DNA of 64,000 nucleotides from CALMEC01 sp963777565 (lineage in GTDB: Bacteria > Actinomycetota > Thermoleophilia > Miltoncostaeales > Miltoncostaeaceae): contig CAVZQZ010000006.1 of the NCBI GenBank assembly GCA_963777565.1, positions 588,940-652,939 on the forward strand, written 5' to 3'. The stretch's first letter is position 1, and each line of letters opens with the position of its first letter. A program made the position numbers and the translations under genes. Below, piece after piece: positions 44,712 to 53,644 of the stretch. Under the pieces are notes generated by a model that saw nothing but the letters and a program-made list of their open reading frames with translations, was not told where the DNA came from and ran no database searches.

Positions 44712-45410
44712 ATGACGAATATCCGTAATGAGCTCGTGACGTGCATTCTGTGCGGCGGGCAGACCCGAGTTCAGGTGTTGACGAGCACGAGCAGCTTCGG
44801 GTCACCCGACCTCGATCTGCGACCGTCAGAACTTGCACGGAGCACGATCTCTATGTGGGTGCAGCGCTGCGCCTTGTGCGGGTACTGCGCGCCCAGCATC
44901 AGTGAGGCGATGCCCGACACGCGTAGGGTGGTCGAGAGCACCGAGTACCGAGCGCTCCTTGAGCATTCGGGTTTCCCTGAGTTGGCACGCTCGTTCCTCT
45001 GCTCGTCACTCGTCTTCCAGAAGTGCGGCGAGAGGGTCGCCGCGGCACGCACTGCGGTCGAGGCCGCTTGGGCGTGTGACGACGAGGGTGCGGTCGCTGA
45101 GTCGATTCACTGTCGGGTGTTGGCTGTTCGGCTGCTGCGTGAGTGTTTCAGTGACCGGGACTCGGTACTTCCCGACCCCCATACCGGGCGTGCAGTGATC
45201 GCTGATCTGCTCCGACGTGCCGAGTTGTTTGACGACGCGATCGCGGTGATCGACGACGTCGTTGAGGGGGTGCCGGGTGGCGTCGCGAAGATGCTTGCGT
45301 TCTCCCGCTTGCGGGCGCTCGCGCGCGACCCTGGGAGGTACACCGTTGACGATGCGATGAGCAACAAGGGCGACGACGAGGTACTCTCCCGCCGCTCCGA
45401 CGAGGCCTGA
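44712..45410 (+). CDS. zinc-ribbon protein with a helical-repeat C-terminus
   Basis: 232 residues. The N-terminal Cys pairs VTCILCGGQ and RCALCGYCAPS enclose FGSPDLDLRPSELARSTISM, a layout I recall from unclassified bacterial proteins. The rest is helical, TPR-like (SIHCRVLAVRLLRECF, RRAELFDDAIAVIDDVV). Possibly a sensor or scaffold. Confidence 0.6.
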   Translation: MTNIRNELVTCILCGGQTRVQVLTSTSSFGSPDLDLRPSELARSTISMWVQRCALCGYCAPSISEAMPDTRRVVESTEYRALLEHSGFPELARSFLCSSLVFQKCGERVAAARTAVEAAWACDDEGAVAESIHCRVLAVRLLRECFSDRDSVLPDPHTGRAVIADLLRRAELFDDAIAVIDDVVEGVPGGVAKMLAFSRLRALARDPGRYTVDDAMSNKGDDEVLSRRSDEA

Positions 45411-45565
45411 CGCGATTTTCGGCATCTCGCGAGACTCTGACCGTGCTCAGGCAGCGTCCAACTTCGACGACGATGGGGCAGTTTTCAAACCCGGATGTGG
45501 TGCTTCCTCGTTGGTCCGTGCCCCGACCCAAATCCCCCGTCGCGGCCTCAACTGGGAAAGCCCAG

Positions 45566-45588
45566 AGCCGGCTAAGAGTCAGCCGGCT
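45566..45588. terminator. bidirectional-looking hairpin
   Basis: agccggct, 7-base loop, agccggct: perfect 8-bp arms between the zinc-ribbon gene and the leftward HD pseudogene, overlapping the latter's stop. Confidence 0.5.
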
Positions 45589-46083
45589 ACATGCCGCTCA
45601 AGTTCCTCGACGACTTCGCTGAGCTCCCTTGCCGTAGGGCCGGAGAAGAGGCGGGCGAAGGCGTCCGCGAGTGCCCGGTAGTACCAGAGCTGTTCATCCC
45701 GGCCAGCCTTGAAGTGGCCTCACACATCATCCCCGACGACATGGTGATCGCGCAGGATCGCGCGGGCGTTGAAGAGTTTGTCCGCAAGAGAGACGCGCAG
45801 CGCGCCTGCGCTCGTGGTCTCCAGGTGCGCCAGGTACGCCGTCTTTCGCTCACGCCACGGCGGCTTGGGTTCCTCCGTCGTGTCGCTGCAGGCGAGGACG
45901 ATGTCCGCGACCCGGTCGTCGAACTCCGCGCGTATGCAGGCGAGCATCGGTTCGCCGCCTTGATCTTCGACGGCGTCGTGCAGCAGCGCGGCGATCGCCT
46001 CGTCCTCATCGCCGCCGTCCTCGATGACCAGTGCGCTCGAACCGCTCGCCGAGCATAGATTCGCGTGATTCCTCGTAACTCAT
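45579..46083 (-). pseudogene. HD-domain hydrolase remnant with internal TGA
   Basis: From ATG 46083 (MSYEESRESMLGERFER) a frameshift near 46040 leads to DEAIAALLHDAVEDQGGEP (HD motif region), RVADIVLACSDTTEEP, RVSLADKLFNARAILRDH and VVGDDV. A TGA at 45722-45720 replaces an expected Trp, and the same frame continues GHFKAGRDEQLWYYRALADA to the natural end at 45579. This is a RelA/SpoT-like phosphohydrolase relative, now inactivated unless the two lesions are errors. Confidence 0.75.
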
Positions 46084-46369
46084 CACGGCGAGTCTATGTG
46101 GCGCTCTTCGCGGTGATGGTGGGTCCTTCAGTACCTGCCTCGAACCCGGACCCGTGCTTTGGGGCGAACGATCGAGCCTTTTGCAACGACCGAGCCTTCG
46201 CGCTCCTCGCTCCTAGTAGCTATGGCAGCCGCCACTCGGAATGCCGGTGCAGCAGATCCGGCACTGCTGGACAGGACGATGCGAACGTCCGAACGAGCCC
46301 GCGACGAACCCCCCGGCAGGACGAGCGACGATGGGCCTGCCCGTCGACGGTGCCGACCCGTCCGCGCCG

Positions 46370-46564
46370 CTACGGCTTGGCGGTCGGATCGTCGGCACGG
46401 GCCGTCTCGGCGTCGCGCGCGGCCGGGGCAGGAGGTGCAGGTTCGTCGTTGCCAATCAGGTCGCCGCGCACTTTCCACTCGCCGGGTGGGTAACCAAACG
46501 CCTGACTCATTAGACGCAGATAAGCCCGCGTCGAACGGAAGCTCCGATACCAACCAACATTCAT
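46370..46564 (-). CDS. 64-residue hypothetical protein or fragment
   Basis: MNVGWYRSFRSTRAYLRLMS then QAFGYPPGEWKVRGDLIGND and an Ala/Asp-rich end. It could be the tail of a lost gene. No family recognised. The 286 bases between 46084 and 46369 hold nothing I can support. Confidence 0.35.
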   Translation of the reverse strand: MNVGWYRSFRSTRAYLRLMSQAFGYPPGEWKVRGDLIGNDEPAPPAPAARDAETARADDPTAKP

Positions 46565-46739
46565 CGACCAACCGGACGAGGTAACCGATGGCCCGAGCCC
46601 CATGGGCGCCAGATGCAGACGTGACAGCCTTCTGGTTGGACTCGGGTGAGGTAGTTGGCCCCATCGTCGACGGCGCAGAGCTGGTTCTCGGGCAGCCCGA
46701 GGCGGCACCGGTGCCGTTCGTCGCCCTCGCTGGCCCCGC

Positions 46740-46886
46740 GGGTGGGCTACCCGGGGCGGGAAGCGCCCGGAGGCGCCGGAAGGCGCCCACGAGCGCCCCG
46801 GCCCATGGCCAGCGCTCGGGCAGATGCAGCCGCACGCGCCGCCCCGAGCGGGTGATCCGCCCGGCGACGTCAAGGAGCCGGTCTAC
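46740..46886 (-). mobile_element. C-terminal scrap of an IS1380-type transposase
   Basis: The frame reads VDRLLDVAGRITRSGRRVRL then HLPERWPWAGALVGAF, the characteristic end of IS1380-family transposases. No catalytic domain or terminal repeats remain. It abuts the stop of the Lin0512 gene. Confidence 0.65.
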
Positions 46887-47242
46887 CAACCCACGGACAC
46901 CACGGCGACGGCGCACGTGAGGTGGTTGACCTCGTCCCCCAGCGGAGCGCCGCCGGGCGTCCGGCACCCGCCGGCCACGGCGGTCACCGTGATCTGCCCG
47001 TACGGGAACTGGGAGGCTACCGCCGCCGTGTCCACCTCCTCCGGTCGCGGCACGGCGACGACCGCCTCGACGCGCATCCGCGAAAGATCGCCGTCGGGCA
47101 CCAGGGCACGCATGCCGGGGAATGAGTTGCGTCCGAGAACCTCTCTCACCGCCCGCACGGCGGCCTTCGTCTGGTCCTCCCCGTGCAGGTCGACGCCGAG
47201 GCCTATCTCCACGAAGGCGGGGAACACGCTGTCCGGCACCAC
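46883..47242 (-). CDS. Lin0512-family protein
   Basis: 119 residues. Family core FVEIGLGVDLHGEDQTKAAV, then NSFPGMRALVPDGDLSRMRV and FPYGQITVTAVAGG. The fold is an enzyme-like duplication of unknown activity. It ends exactly where transposase-like sequence begins, so the last residues may not be original. It follows the flavoprotein gene by 63 bases and is probably co-transcribed with it. Confidence 0.8.
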   Translation of the reverse strand: MVPDSVFPAFVEIGLGVDLHGEDQTKAAVRAVREVLGRNSFPGMRALVPDGDLSRMRVEAVVAVPRPEEVDTAAVASQFPYGQITVTAVAGGCRTPGGAPLGDEVNHLTCAVAVVSVGW

Positions 47243-47305
47243 TCCCGCAGCGTAATGATCCGAGCCGGCGAGCGCGACGTGCGCCTTTTCGGTAGTTCGT
47301 CAAGC

Positions 47306-49042
47306 TCATTCGAGGAGGCGCCCGGTCGTGTCGACGGGCGGGCCGGCGAGCGCTGCGACTGCGGCGGAGGGCTCGGGGGGCCGCTCATGCGTAATACCTC
47401 TGTCGCGGTCCCAAATGAGGTTCACCTGCAGCCGTGGGTCCTGGTCGGGGTAGTCCAGTCGTGCGTGCGCGCCGCGGCTCTCGCGCCGCTCAAGCGCGCA
47501 CTCGAGCGTTGCCCGCGCGGCGAGCAGGGAACCTTGCAGGTCGAAGGCGTGGGCGAGGTCGGCGTAGCCGGCGAGGTCCGGGCGCACCTCCATGGCCCGG
47601 GCTCGCTCGGTGACCTCGTCGAGGCGCGCAAGCCCTTCCTGCAGACCGTCCTCGGAGCGAACGACACCACAGCACTCCGACATGAGGTCGCGCACTGCCC
47701 GCTGGAGCGGGCGCGCGAACTCGTCGCCGCGACGACCGAGGAGCTCGTCGACCTCCTCGGTCGCGGCGGCGATGGTGGCGCGGTCGCGCACCTGCACGTC
47801 GAGCGTCGCCGACCAGCGGGCAGCCTCGTTGCCCGCGATCCGGCCGAAGACCAGGCATTCTGTGAGGGAGTTGCCGCCCAGGCGGTTGGCACCGTGCACA
47901 CCGGTTGCGCATTCCCCGACCGCGTACAGTCCCTCGACGTCAGTCAGGTGCGTCTCGGGCGCGACACGGACTCCGCCCATGGAGTAATGCGCGGTCGGCG
48001 CGACCTCCATCGGCGCACGGGTGATGTCGAGCATGGCCAGGTCGACGAACTGCCGGTACATGCGCGGCAGCCGGCTGAGCACTGTGTCGCGGTCGAGATG
48101 GGAGACGTCGAGCAGCACGCCGCCGTGCTCCGTGCCACGCCCGGCGGAGATCTCGGTGTAGATGGCCAGAGCGATGCGATCGCGGGTCGAGAGCTCGAGC
48201 CGCTCAGGGTCATAGCGCTCCATGAATCGCTCGCCCGCCGCGTTGCGCAGGACGCCGCCTTCGCCGCGCACCGCCTCGGTGACCAGCGTCCCCGCCGACT
48301 GCTCTGGGAAGACCATCCCCGTGGGGTGGAACTGGACGAGTTCCATGTCGCGCAGGCGGCACCCGGCCTCGGCGGCCAGGCGCATCGCATCGCCAGTGTT
48401 CTCGTCGCGCCGCGACGACGAGCGACGCCAGATCCGCGTGTGCCCGCCCGCCGCGAGGATGACGGCGTCGGCGACGATCACCCAGCGGCTGCCGTCGTCG
48501 ACGTCGAACCCGTAGCAGCCGAAAACGCGGCCGTCGTGGACGAGCAGGCGCGTGACGTAGACGTCGTCGCGCACCGATACACCAAGCTCCGTGGCCCGGC
48601 GGACAAGCGCCCGCTGGATCTCCCGGCCGGTGTAGTCGCCCGCGAAGCAGGTTCGCCTGAACCGATGAGCGCCGAAGAAGCGCTGCGTCAGCCGCCCGTC
48701 CTCCTCACGCGCGAGCTGCGCACCCCAGCGGACCAGCTCGTCGATGGCGACCGGCGCCTCGCGGCACAGGAGTTCGACGCTCCGCGGGTCGGCCAGCCAG
48801 TAGCCCTCCCGCAGCGTGTCGGCGGCGTGCTGCTCCCAGCTGTCCTCGGGATCCATCGTCGCGAGCGCGGCGTTGATGCCCCCAGCCGCCAGCACCGTGT
48901 GCGCGTCGTCGCGCCGCCGCTTGGCGACGCAGAGCACCTGCACGCCGCCCTCCGCGAGCTCGATGGCGGCCCGCAGACCGGCCGCACCGGTGCCGACGAC
49001 GAGCACGCTGGTAGCGACGCGCCGCTCCTCGACAGGTGTCAC
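47306..49042 (-). CDS. succinate dehydrogenase/fumarate reductase-type flavoprotein
   Basis: 578 residues. FAD-binding VLVVGTGAAGLRAAIELAEG, substrate-loop motifs VQFHPTGMVFPEQSAGTLV and VRGEGGVLRNAAGERFM, and catalytic-domain ELSTRDRIALAIYTEI, AHYSMGGVRV and GANRLGGNSLTE. It could be SdhA/FrdA or an aspartate-oxidase relative. No SdhB or membrane partner lies nearby, so a soluble flavin oxidoreductase is possible. Intact. Confidence 0.85.
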   Translation of the reverse strand: MTPVEERRVATSVLVVGTGAAGLRAAIELAEGGVQVLCVAKRRRDDAHTVLAAGGINAALATMDPEDSWEQHAADTLREGYWLADPRSVELLCREAPVAIDELVRWGAQLAREEDGRLTQRFFGAHRFRRTCFAGDYTGREIQRALVRRATELGVSVRDDVYVTRLLVHDGRVFGCYGFDVDDGSRWVIVADAVILAAGGHTRIWRRSSSRRDENTGDAMRLAAEAGCRLRDMELVQFHPTGMVFPEQSAGTLVTEAVRGEGGVLRNAAGERFMERYDPERLELSTRDRIALAIYTEISAGRGTEHGGVLLDVSHLDRDTVLSRLPRMYRQFVDLAMLDITRAPMEVAPTAHYSMGGVRVAPETHLTDVEGLYAVGECATGVHGANRLGGNSLTECLVFGRIAGNEAARWSATLDVQVRDRATIAAATEEVDELLGRRGDEFARPLQRAVRDLMSECCGVVRSEDGLQEGLARLDEVTERARAMEVRPDLAGYADLAHAFDLQGSLLAARATLECALERRESRGAHARLDYPDQDPRLQVNLIWDRDRGITHERPPEPSAAVAALAGPPVDTTGRLLE

Positions 49043-49430
49043 GTCTGTTGCCGTCGCCTCGTTGCGTGGCGCTCCCGCGCTGCGCCTCGAGGGCGAGCGA
49101 GGCGAGCCAGCTCGGCCTCGAGACCGGTCAGGATCAGATCGACGCCGAGCTCGAACTCGGGGTCCCGGTCCGCTGCGACGAGTCGGAGCCAGCTCGGAGA
49201 TGCGCGGGAACTCCGCGGCTGGCAGGCCGCGCGGATCGCGCCGGTTCCCCGTCCCGACCGGTTGCGCCCCGAGGGCGCGGCCCGTGACCTCCTCAAGCGC
49301 GAAACCGCGTGTGTCGCTCGCGAGCGTGCGGAACGCGACGATCGCCGCCGGCTCGTCGAAGCCGGCCTGCCGGAGGATCTCGAAGTTCGCGTCGAGACGG
49401 CGAGAGATCGATGCCGCCGAGCCACTCCTC
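49039..49430 (-). pseudogene. C-terminal remnant of a TetR-family regulator
   Basis: Ligand-domain pieces EILRQAGFDEPAAIVAFRTL, SDTRGFALEEVTGRA and FELGVDLILTGLEAELARLA are recognisable in two frames. The DNA-binding half is missing. Its end overlaps the flavoprotein start. No gene is supported in 49431-49636. Confidence 0.65.
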
Positions 49431-49636
49431 GGCGGCCGGGTCCGCCTGTCTGTCCTCGACGCTCTCTTCGACGAAACGGCGCTCCGCCAGGCTCCTCTGC
49501 TGCATTTCGACCCTTGCGCTCGACAGCGTCCGTGTTGCGGTGCCCACGAGACGATTCCAGAGAGCTCCCAGCACGGCGCGAGTCTAGCTCCGCTTCTGCC
49601 GGTGCGCCATCGAGCGGCTGGAGGAGCCCGAGCAGG

Positions 49637-49800
49637 TCAGAGCGCCTCCGCGTGCCGGACGATTCCCCCGTCGACGAAGTAGGTCGAGCCGGTCACGTAC
49701 GACGACCGGTCGGATGCGAGAAAGAGCGCGACCTCGGCCACCTCTTCGGGCTTTCCCATCCGCTGGAGCGGCACGATCTCCTGGAGCCGCTCATCCCCGA
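49637..49800 (-). pseudogene. C-terminal fragment of a short-chain dehydrogenase
   Basis: ERLQEIVPLQRMGKPEEVAE, ALFLASDRSSYVTGSTYFVD and GGIVRHAEAL form the standard SDR ending. The upstream part is replaced by transposase sequence at about 49795. Confidence 0.8.
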
Positions 49801-49972
49801 CTTCTGCGCAATCGAGCAGATCGCCCCCCACTGCGACGAGTACTCACCCTCGTGCTCCAACACCAACCGGACCGCCCGCTCACGAACCTCCGGCGGATAC
49901 CTGCGCGACCTGTTCATCGCTCCATCCTCTCAAGGACAGGAGCCCCGACAATTCCCGGCGCGGTTCAGTGAT
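49795..49972 (-). mobile_element. 5' end of an IS3-family element (orfA start and left terminal repeat)
   Basis: Transposase OrfA begins MNRSRRYPPEVRERAVRLVL at 49917 and EHEGEYSSQWGAICSIAQKS follows, then switches to SDR sequence. The terminal sequence tgaaccgcgccgggaattgt, read from 49972, looks like an IS3-type inverted repeat. It interrupts the M50 protease gene. orfB and the right end are gone. Confidence 0.75.
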
Positions 49973-50256
49973 CTGTGTTGTGAATGACTCGGGATATCGG
50001 GTGACGGACACCAGCATCGACGCCGACGTTGCGAGGAGCTTGAGCTTGAGGAGTGCGAGCAGCGCCGTCTTGAACTTGAGCACCAACGCGCCGAGTAGGG
50101 CCAACGGCGCCCAGATCTTCCGGGCGAGGCTGCGCAATCCACCCTCCGGGGCTGGATCGGCACGTAGTCGCGGACGACCGGGTCCGACGATTCGGTGGGG
50201 GCGTCGGGAACCCGAGAGACCCGCGCGGGCGGGTACGGGTTGCGGTCCATCAGCAC
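49973..50256 (-). pseudogene. N-terminal fragment of a site-2 protease (M50), cut by IS3
   Basis: Pieces RDYVPIQPRR and, one frame over, SLARKIWAPLALLGALVLKF, LLALLKLKLLATSASMLVSV and TRY match the membrane-entering N-terminus of actinobacterial M50 proteins. The HExxH part is missing. The cut coincides with the IS3 end. Confidence 0.7.
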
Positions 50257-50266
50257 CGAGGGTAGC

Positions 50267-50656
50267 TCAGGACGCCGCCGGGTCCCCCGTGACCTCGGTG
50301 GCGATGCCGACCAGGCGGTGCGTCAGCTCACCCCGCGACACCACCCGGTCGGCGCCGACGTCGCGTGCGGCCTGGATGAGGTCCGTGCGCGTATGCGCGC
50401 AGAAACCGACCACCGGGACGTCCGCCGTCCGATCGCCGGCCTTGAGCTCCGCGACGACCGCGGCGCCGTCGATGCCCACGCCGTCGAGCTCCACGAGGAC
50501 CGCCGCCGGCCGGGTCGTGTCCAGCGCCGTTGCGAGACGCGCCTGGGTCGCGGCACCCTTCGCGGCGAACCCCGCCGCCTCCAGCCCGCCGACCAGCTGC
50601 TGGCGCATCAGGAGGTCCGGCACGAACACCACGATCGGTTCACGGGGCTCCGGCAT
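50267..50656 (-). CDS. receiver-like (CheY-fold) single-domain protein
   Basis: 129 residues. The alternating hydrophobic strands fit a receiver domain: IVVFVPDLLMRQQLVGGLEA, AAVLVELDGVGIDGA, VPVVGFCAHTR, ADRVVSRGEL. The acidic pocket is weak (VPD at strand 1; ELDG in place of the usual phospho-Asp), so phosphorylation is doubtful. Confidence 0.65.
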   Translation of the reverse strand: MPEPREPIVVFVPDLLMRQQLVGGLEAAGFAAKGAATQARLATALDTTRPAAVLVELDGVGIDGAAVVAELKAGDRTADVPVVGFCAHTRTDLIQAARDVGADRVVSRGELTHRLVGIATEVTGDPAAS

Positions 50657-50673
50657 ATGCCTATCGTACGCGC

Positions 50674-51220
50674 GTGACCCCGGTGGACGCCGACCTCACC
50701 ATTGTCCCTGTGACCGGCGACGAGGAACTCGCGACGTGGGTGGAGATCCACAACATCGCCGCGCCCTGCACCCCCGAGGGGGTCGCCTCGACCCTGCACT
50801 GGTGGCAGGTCGCGCCCGACTGGCGGGCGTCTATCGTCCGGCGAGGCGATCAGCCCGTCGGCATCGCGCCCCACTGGGCGCCGGACTCCCGCCACGCGGG
50901 GCGATCATGGTCGCTCCGGGTGCGCGGCGCCGCGGCGTAGGAACCGCTCTGTTCGTCGACACCTCGCGCTGGGCGGCGGAGCGTGGCCTCTCCGGCCTCG
51001 AAGTATGGGTCGACGAGTCGGATCTCGACGCGCCCGCCTACTGGGGAAACCAGGGCTATCGGGCGGGCGCGTGTCGGCCGGCTACGTGAGCGTCCGGTTC
51101 GGCAAGTACCGCGACGCGGTTGGCCTGCCCGCGGAGCCACCGGGCGCAGATCCTCGAGACAGGGACGGAGTCGTGGCGCTTCAAGCACGGCCTTACCCGC
51201 AAGCGCCGCGGAGGGCGGAC
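50674..51220 (+). pseudogene. GNAT acetyltransferase, frameshifted
   Basis: From GTG 50674: ADLTIVPVTGDEELATWVEI and STLHWWQVAPDWRASIVRRG. In the next frame follow IMVAPGARRRGVGTALFVDT (acetyl-CoA loop), LEVWVDESDLDAPAYWGNQG, and in a third frame GYVSVRFGKYRDAV. At least two indels; the end merges into a truncated pterin dehydratase on the other strand. Confidence 0.7.
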
Positions 51221-51334
51221 GACTTGACTGCGTGCGGGCGGACAATCCGGTATAGAAGAAGAGAGAAAACCGACGGCGGGTGGGGCCACTTCAGGCCGCC
51301 GCGCCGGGGCCAGCGCGAGCTGCCGCTCTCATCG

Positions 51335-51570
51335 GTCAGCAGCGCAGGGTGATGACCCTCTTCCTCTGCAAGCTTGCCTACCTTCTTCGTGAATTCCAAC
51401 GCCTGCGCAAAATCGCCGAGTGAAAAGACGCGTCTCAGGCGCTTGATTCCATCGAGCTCCACGATGTCCCAGTCAGAGACTTGGGGATGAAGTTCCGCGA
51501 TCTCGGCATCCGTGACCGTCGGTGCGTCCGTGCGGCAGGCGACGCACTTCATCTGCGTCAGTGTCTCCAT
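51335..51570 (-). pseudogene. truncated pterin-4a-carbinolamine dehydratase with zinc-ribbon-like start
   Basis: METLTQMKCVACRTDAPTVT, then HPQVSDWDIVELDGIKRLRR and KLAEEEGHHPALLT with the HHP site. Sequence similarity stops there: the last strand and helix (usually VTWWTHKIGGLHENDF-like) are missing and unrelated codons follow to 51193. Confidence 0.8.
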
Positions 51571-51730
51571 CTCCCTGTCTCCCCTTGAATCGGCTCCTCG
51601 TAACCGGCTTCTCGTAGGGTCAGAGTACCGCTCGCGGTAACGATCCCTGCCGGCTTTTCGAAGTACCGGCAGTCCCGGTCGCGGCGCAAGCTTCCAGACC
51701 GGCCGAGATGAGCCGAGAGGCCCGGCCTCG

Positions 51731-51772
51731 ACTTCGAATCTGCGTGCGGAGGTTCGACTCCTCCCGGGGCCA
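51731..51772 (+). mobile_element. 3' half of a tRNA-Arg (candidate att remnant)
   Basis: cttcgaa (anticodon loop, TCG), tctgcgtgcggagg, gttcgactcctcc T-arm and the 3' strand cggggcca form the last 41 bases of a tRNA-Arg. The matching 5' half is absent upstream. Half tRNAs of this form are left by integration or excision events. Confidence 0.65.
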
Positions 51773-51786
51773 TAGGTAAGAAGTCC

Positions 51787-51933
51787 TCCGCACTGCCGGA
51801 GGGAGCCTCCTATGCGGTCTCGGCTGGGAATCGACCGGCCGCGGAAGGTCCGGCGCACTACCCGACTGGCTACTTCGACTCGCGCGAGCAGATCTACGAG
51901 TGGTTCGCCGGTCGCTCAATCGTCTTCATCTGA
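51787..51933 (+). pseudogene. 3' end of a lost gene
   Basis: An open frame without a start, beginning 15 bases after the tRNA half, ends SREQIYEWFAGRSIVFI. It looks like a genuine protein terminus, but I cannot name the family. Confidence 0.4.
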
Positions 51934-51991
51934 CGGCCCGAACGGGTCTCTGCCGGCCGCCGCCTCGCGGTGCGGGCAATACAGTGGCCGC

Positions 51992-53561
51992 GTGGCGAAC
52001 GAGAACGTCGAGGTCGCCCGCTGGTATCACGAGCGGACGAAGCACTCCGAGGAGCGGCTGCGCGCGAACCCGCACCACCTCGACTGGGACAGCCAGCCGG
52101 TCCCGTTCAAGCTCTACCGCGATCTCGAGACGATCCCGCTCCCTCGTCAGCTCGAGCCCGGAACCGTCTCGGCGCTCCATGCCATCTCGGCGTCGGTCGC
52201 GCGAGAGACCGAGCCAACCGAGCAGGTGCCGGGTCTCGGGGCGCTCGCCCACGTCCTCTTCTACTCGGCCGGGATCACGAAGGTCAGGCGCTCCCCCGGC
52301 GGCGACGTCTACTTCCGGGCGGCAGCGAACACGGGCGCTCTCTACCACGTCGACCTCTATCTCGCCTGCCGTGACCTCCCGGATCTTCCAGCGGGCATCT
52401 ACCACTTCGGCGCGCACGACTTCGCGCTTCGGCGCCTGCGTGTCGGTGACTACCGAGGCGCGTTCATCGAGGCCGCCGGCGTCGAGCCGTCGCTGGCTCA
52501 GGCGCCGGTCGTCGTCGCGAGCGCCTCCACGTACTGGCGCAACGCCTGGAAGTACCGAGACAGAGCCTACCGCCATGCCTTCTGGGACGCTGGAACGCTC
52601 CACGCGAACCTGCTTGCCGTAGCCGCCGCTCAGGGACTCGCACCCAAGGTCGTCGCGGGTTTCGCGGATCGGGACGTCGAGCACCTTCTCGGACTGGACC
52701 CGGCTCGGGAAGGGGCTCTTGCCCTCGTTCCGCTCGGGCGAACGGCCGAGCCGCCAGTGCCTGCGCCGGACGCCCCCGTGCTGAACCTCGAGACCGAGCC
52801 GCTGTCTTCGAGAGAGATCGACTACCCGGCAATCCGTGAGATCCACAGCGCGTCGAGCCTCGAGCATGGGGAGGAGGTCGCACGCTGGCGCGGCGCGGTC
52901 CTTCCGCGTCGGGAACCAGATTCCCTGAGCGAGCTCTTTCCCCTTCGTCCGCTCGCGGCGGCGGACTGGCCGGCCGAGCCGCTCGAGAGCGTCATCCTCC
53001 GCCGGGGCTCGACGCGTCGTTTCGACGTCTCGCGCTCGCTCACCTTCGAGGAGCTCTCCACTGCGCTCGCCGTCGCGACCGCCTCGATTCCAGCGGACTT
53101 CACGGAAGACCCGGAGTCGAGCCTGCTCGACCTCTACGTGATCGCACACGCGGTGGAGGGTCTGCCGCCCGGTGCCTACTACCTCCGGCGCGCGGAGCGG
53201 GCGCTCGAGCTCCTCGAGGAAGGCGAGTTTCGGGCGATCGCGGGCCGACTCGGCCTCTTCCAAGAGCTTCCGGCCGCTGCCGGGGCGAACGTCTACTGCC
53301 TTGCCGATCTCGAGCCGGTCCTCGCCCGGTTCGGCAATCGCGGCTATCGGGCCGCTCAGCTCGAGGGAGGAATCGTCGGCGGCCGCCTCTACCTCGCCGC
53401 CTACGCACTTCGCTTTCGGCGCCACCGGACTCACCTTCCTCGACGACGAGGTTACGGAGTTCTTCTCCCCTCACGCAGAGGGCAAGAGCGTGATGTTCCT
53501 GACCGCGCTCGGCCGCACCGTTCGACGGAGCCCCGCTCCGCGGAGTGTCCAAACTGCTTAG
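51992..53561 (+). CDS. SagB-type dehydrogenase with two nitroreductase domains, one frameshift near the end
   Basis: About 522 residues from GTG 51992 once one extra base near 53410 is removed. Two nitroreductase-like halves are seen. The first has LYRDLETIPLPRQL, ALAHVLFYSAGITKVRR, AANTGALYHVDLYLA and DLPAGIYHFG; the second has ILRRGSTRRFDVSRSLTFEE, PPGAYYLRR and YRAAQLEGGIVGGRLYLAA. It ends GKSVMFLTALGRTV. Stand-alone members need FMN; those in azole-peptide clusters oxidise azolines. No cyclodehydratase or precursor peptide lies beside it. Confidence 0.85.
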
Positions 53562-53644
53562 CGATGCGGCTCGTCGGCACTCCTGCTGGCGGTCTCCCTC
53601 CTGCCGCTTCTATTGAGTGCCGCGGCGCAGCCGCTCGCTCGGGG

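Noticed and set aside
45720..45722. Selenocysteine TGA in the HD-domain gene
   Set aside because: The position is a tryptophan-like site in a family without selenocysteine, and no stem-loop or sel genes were seen.
51992..53561. Thiazole/oxazole peptide biosynthesis cluster
   Set aside because: Only the SagB-type dehydrogenase is present; no cyclodehydratase, precursor peptide or exporter could be found nearby.
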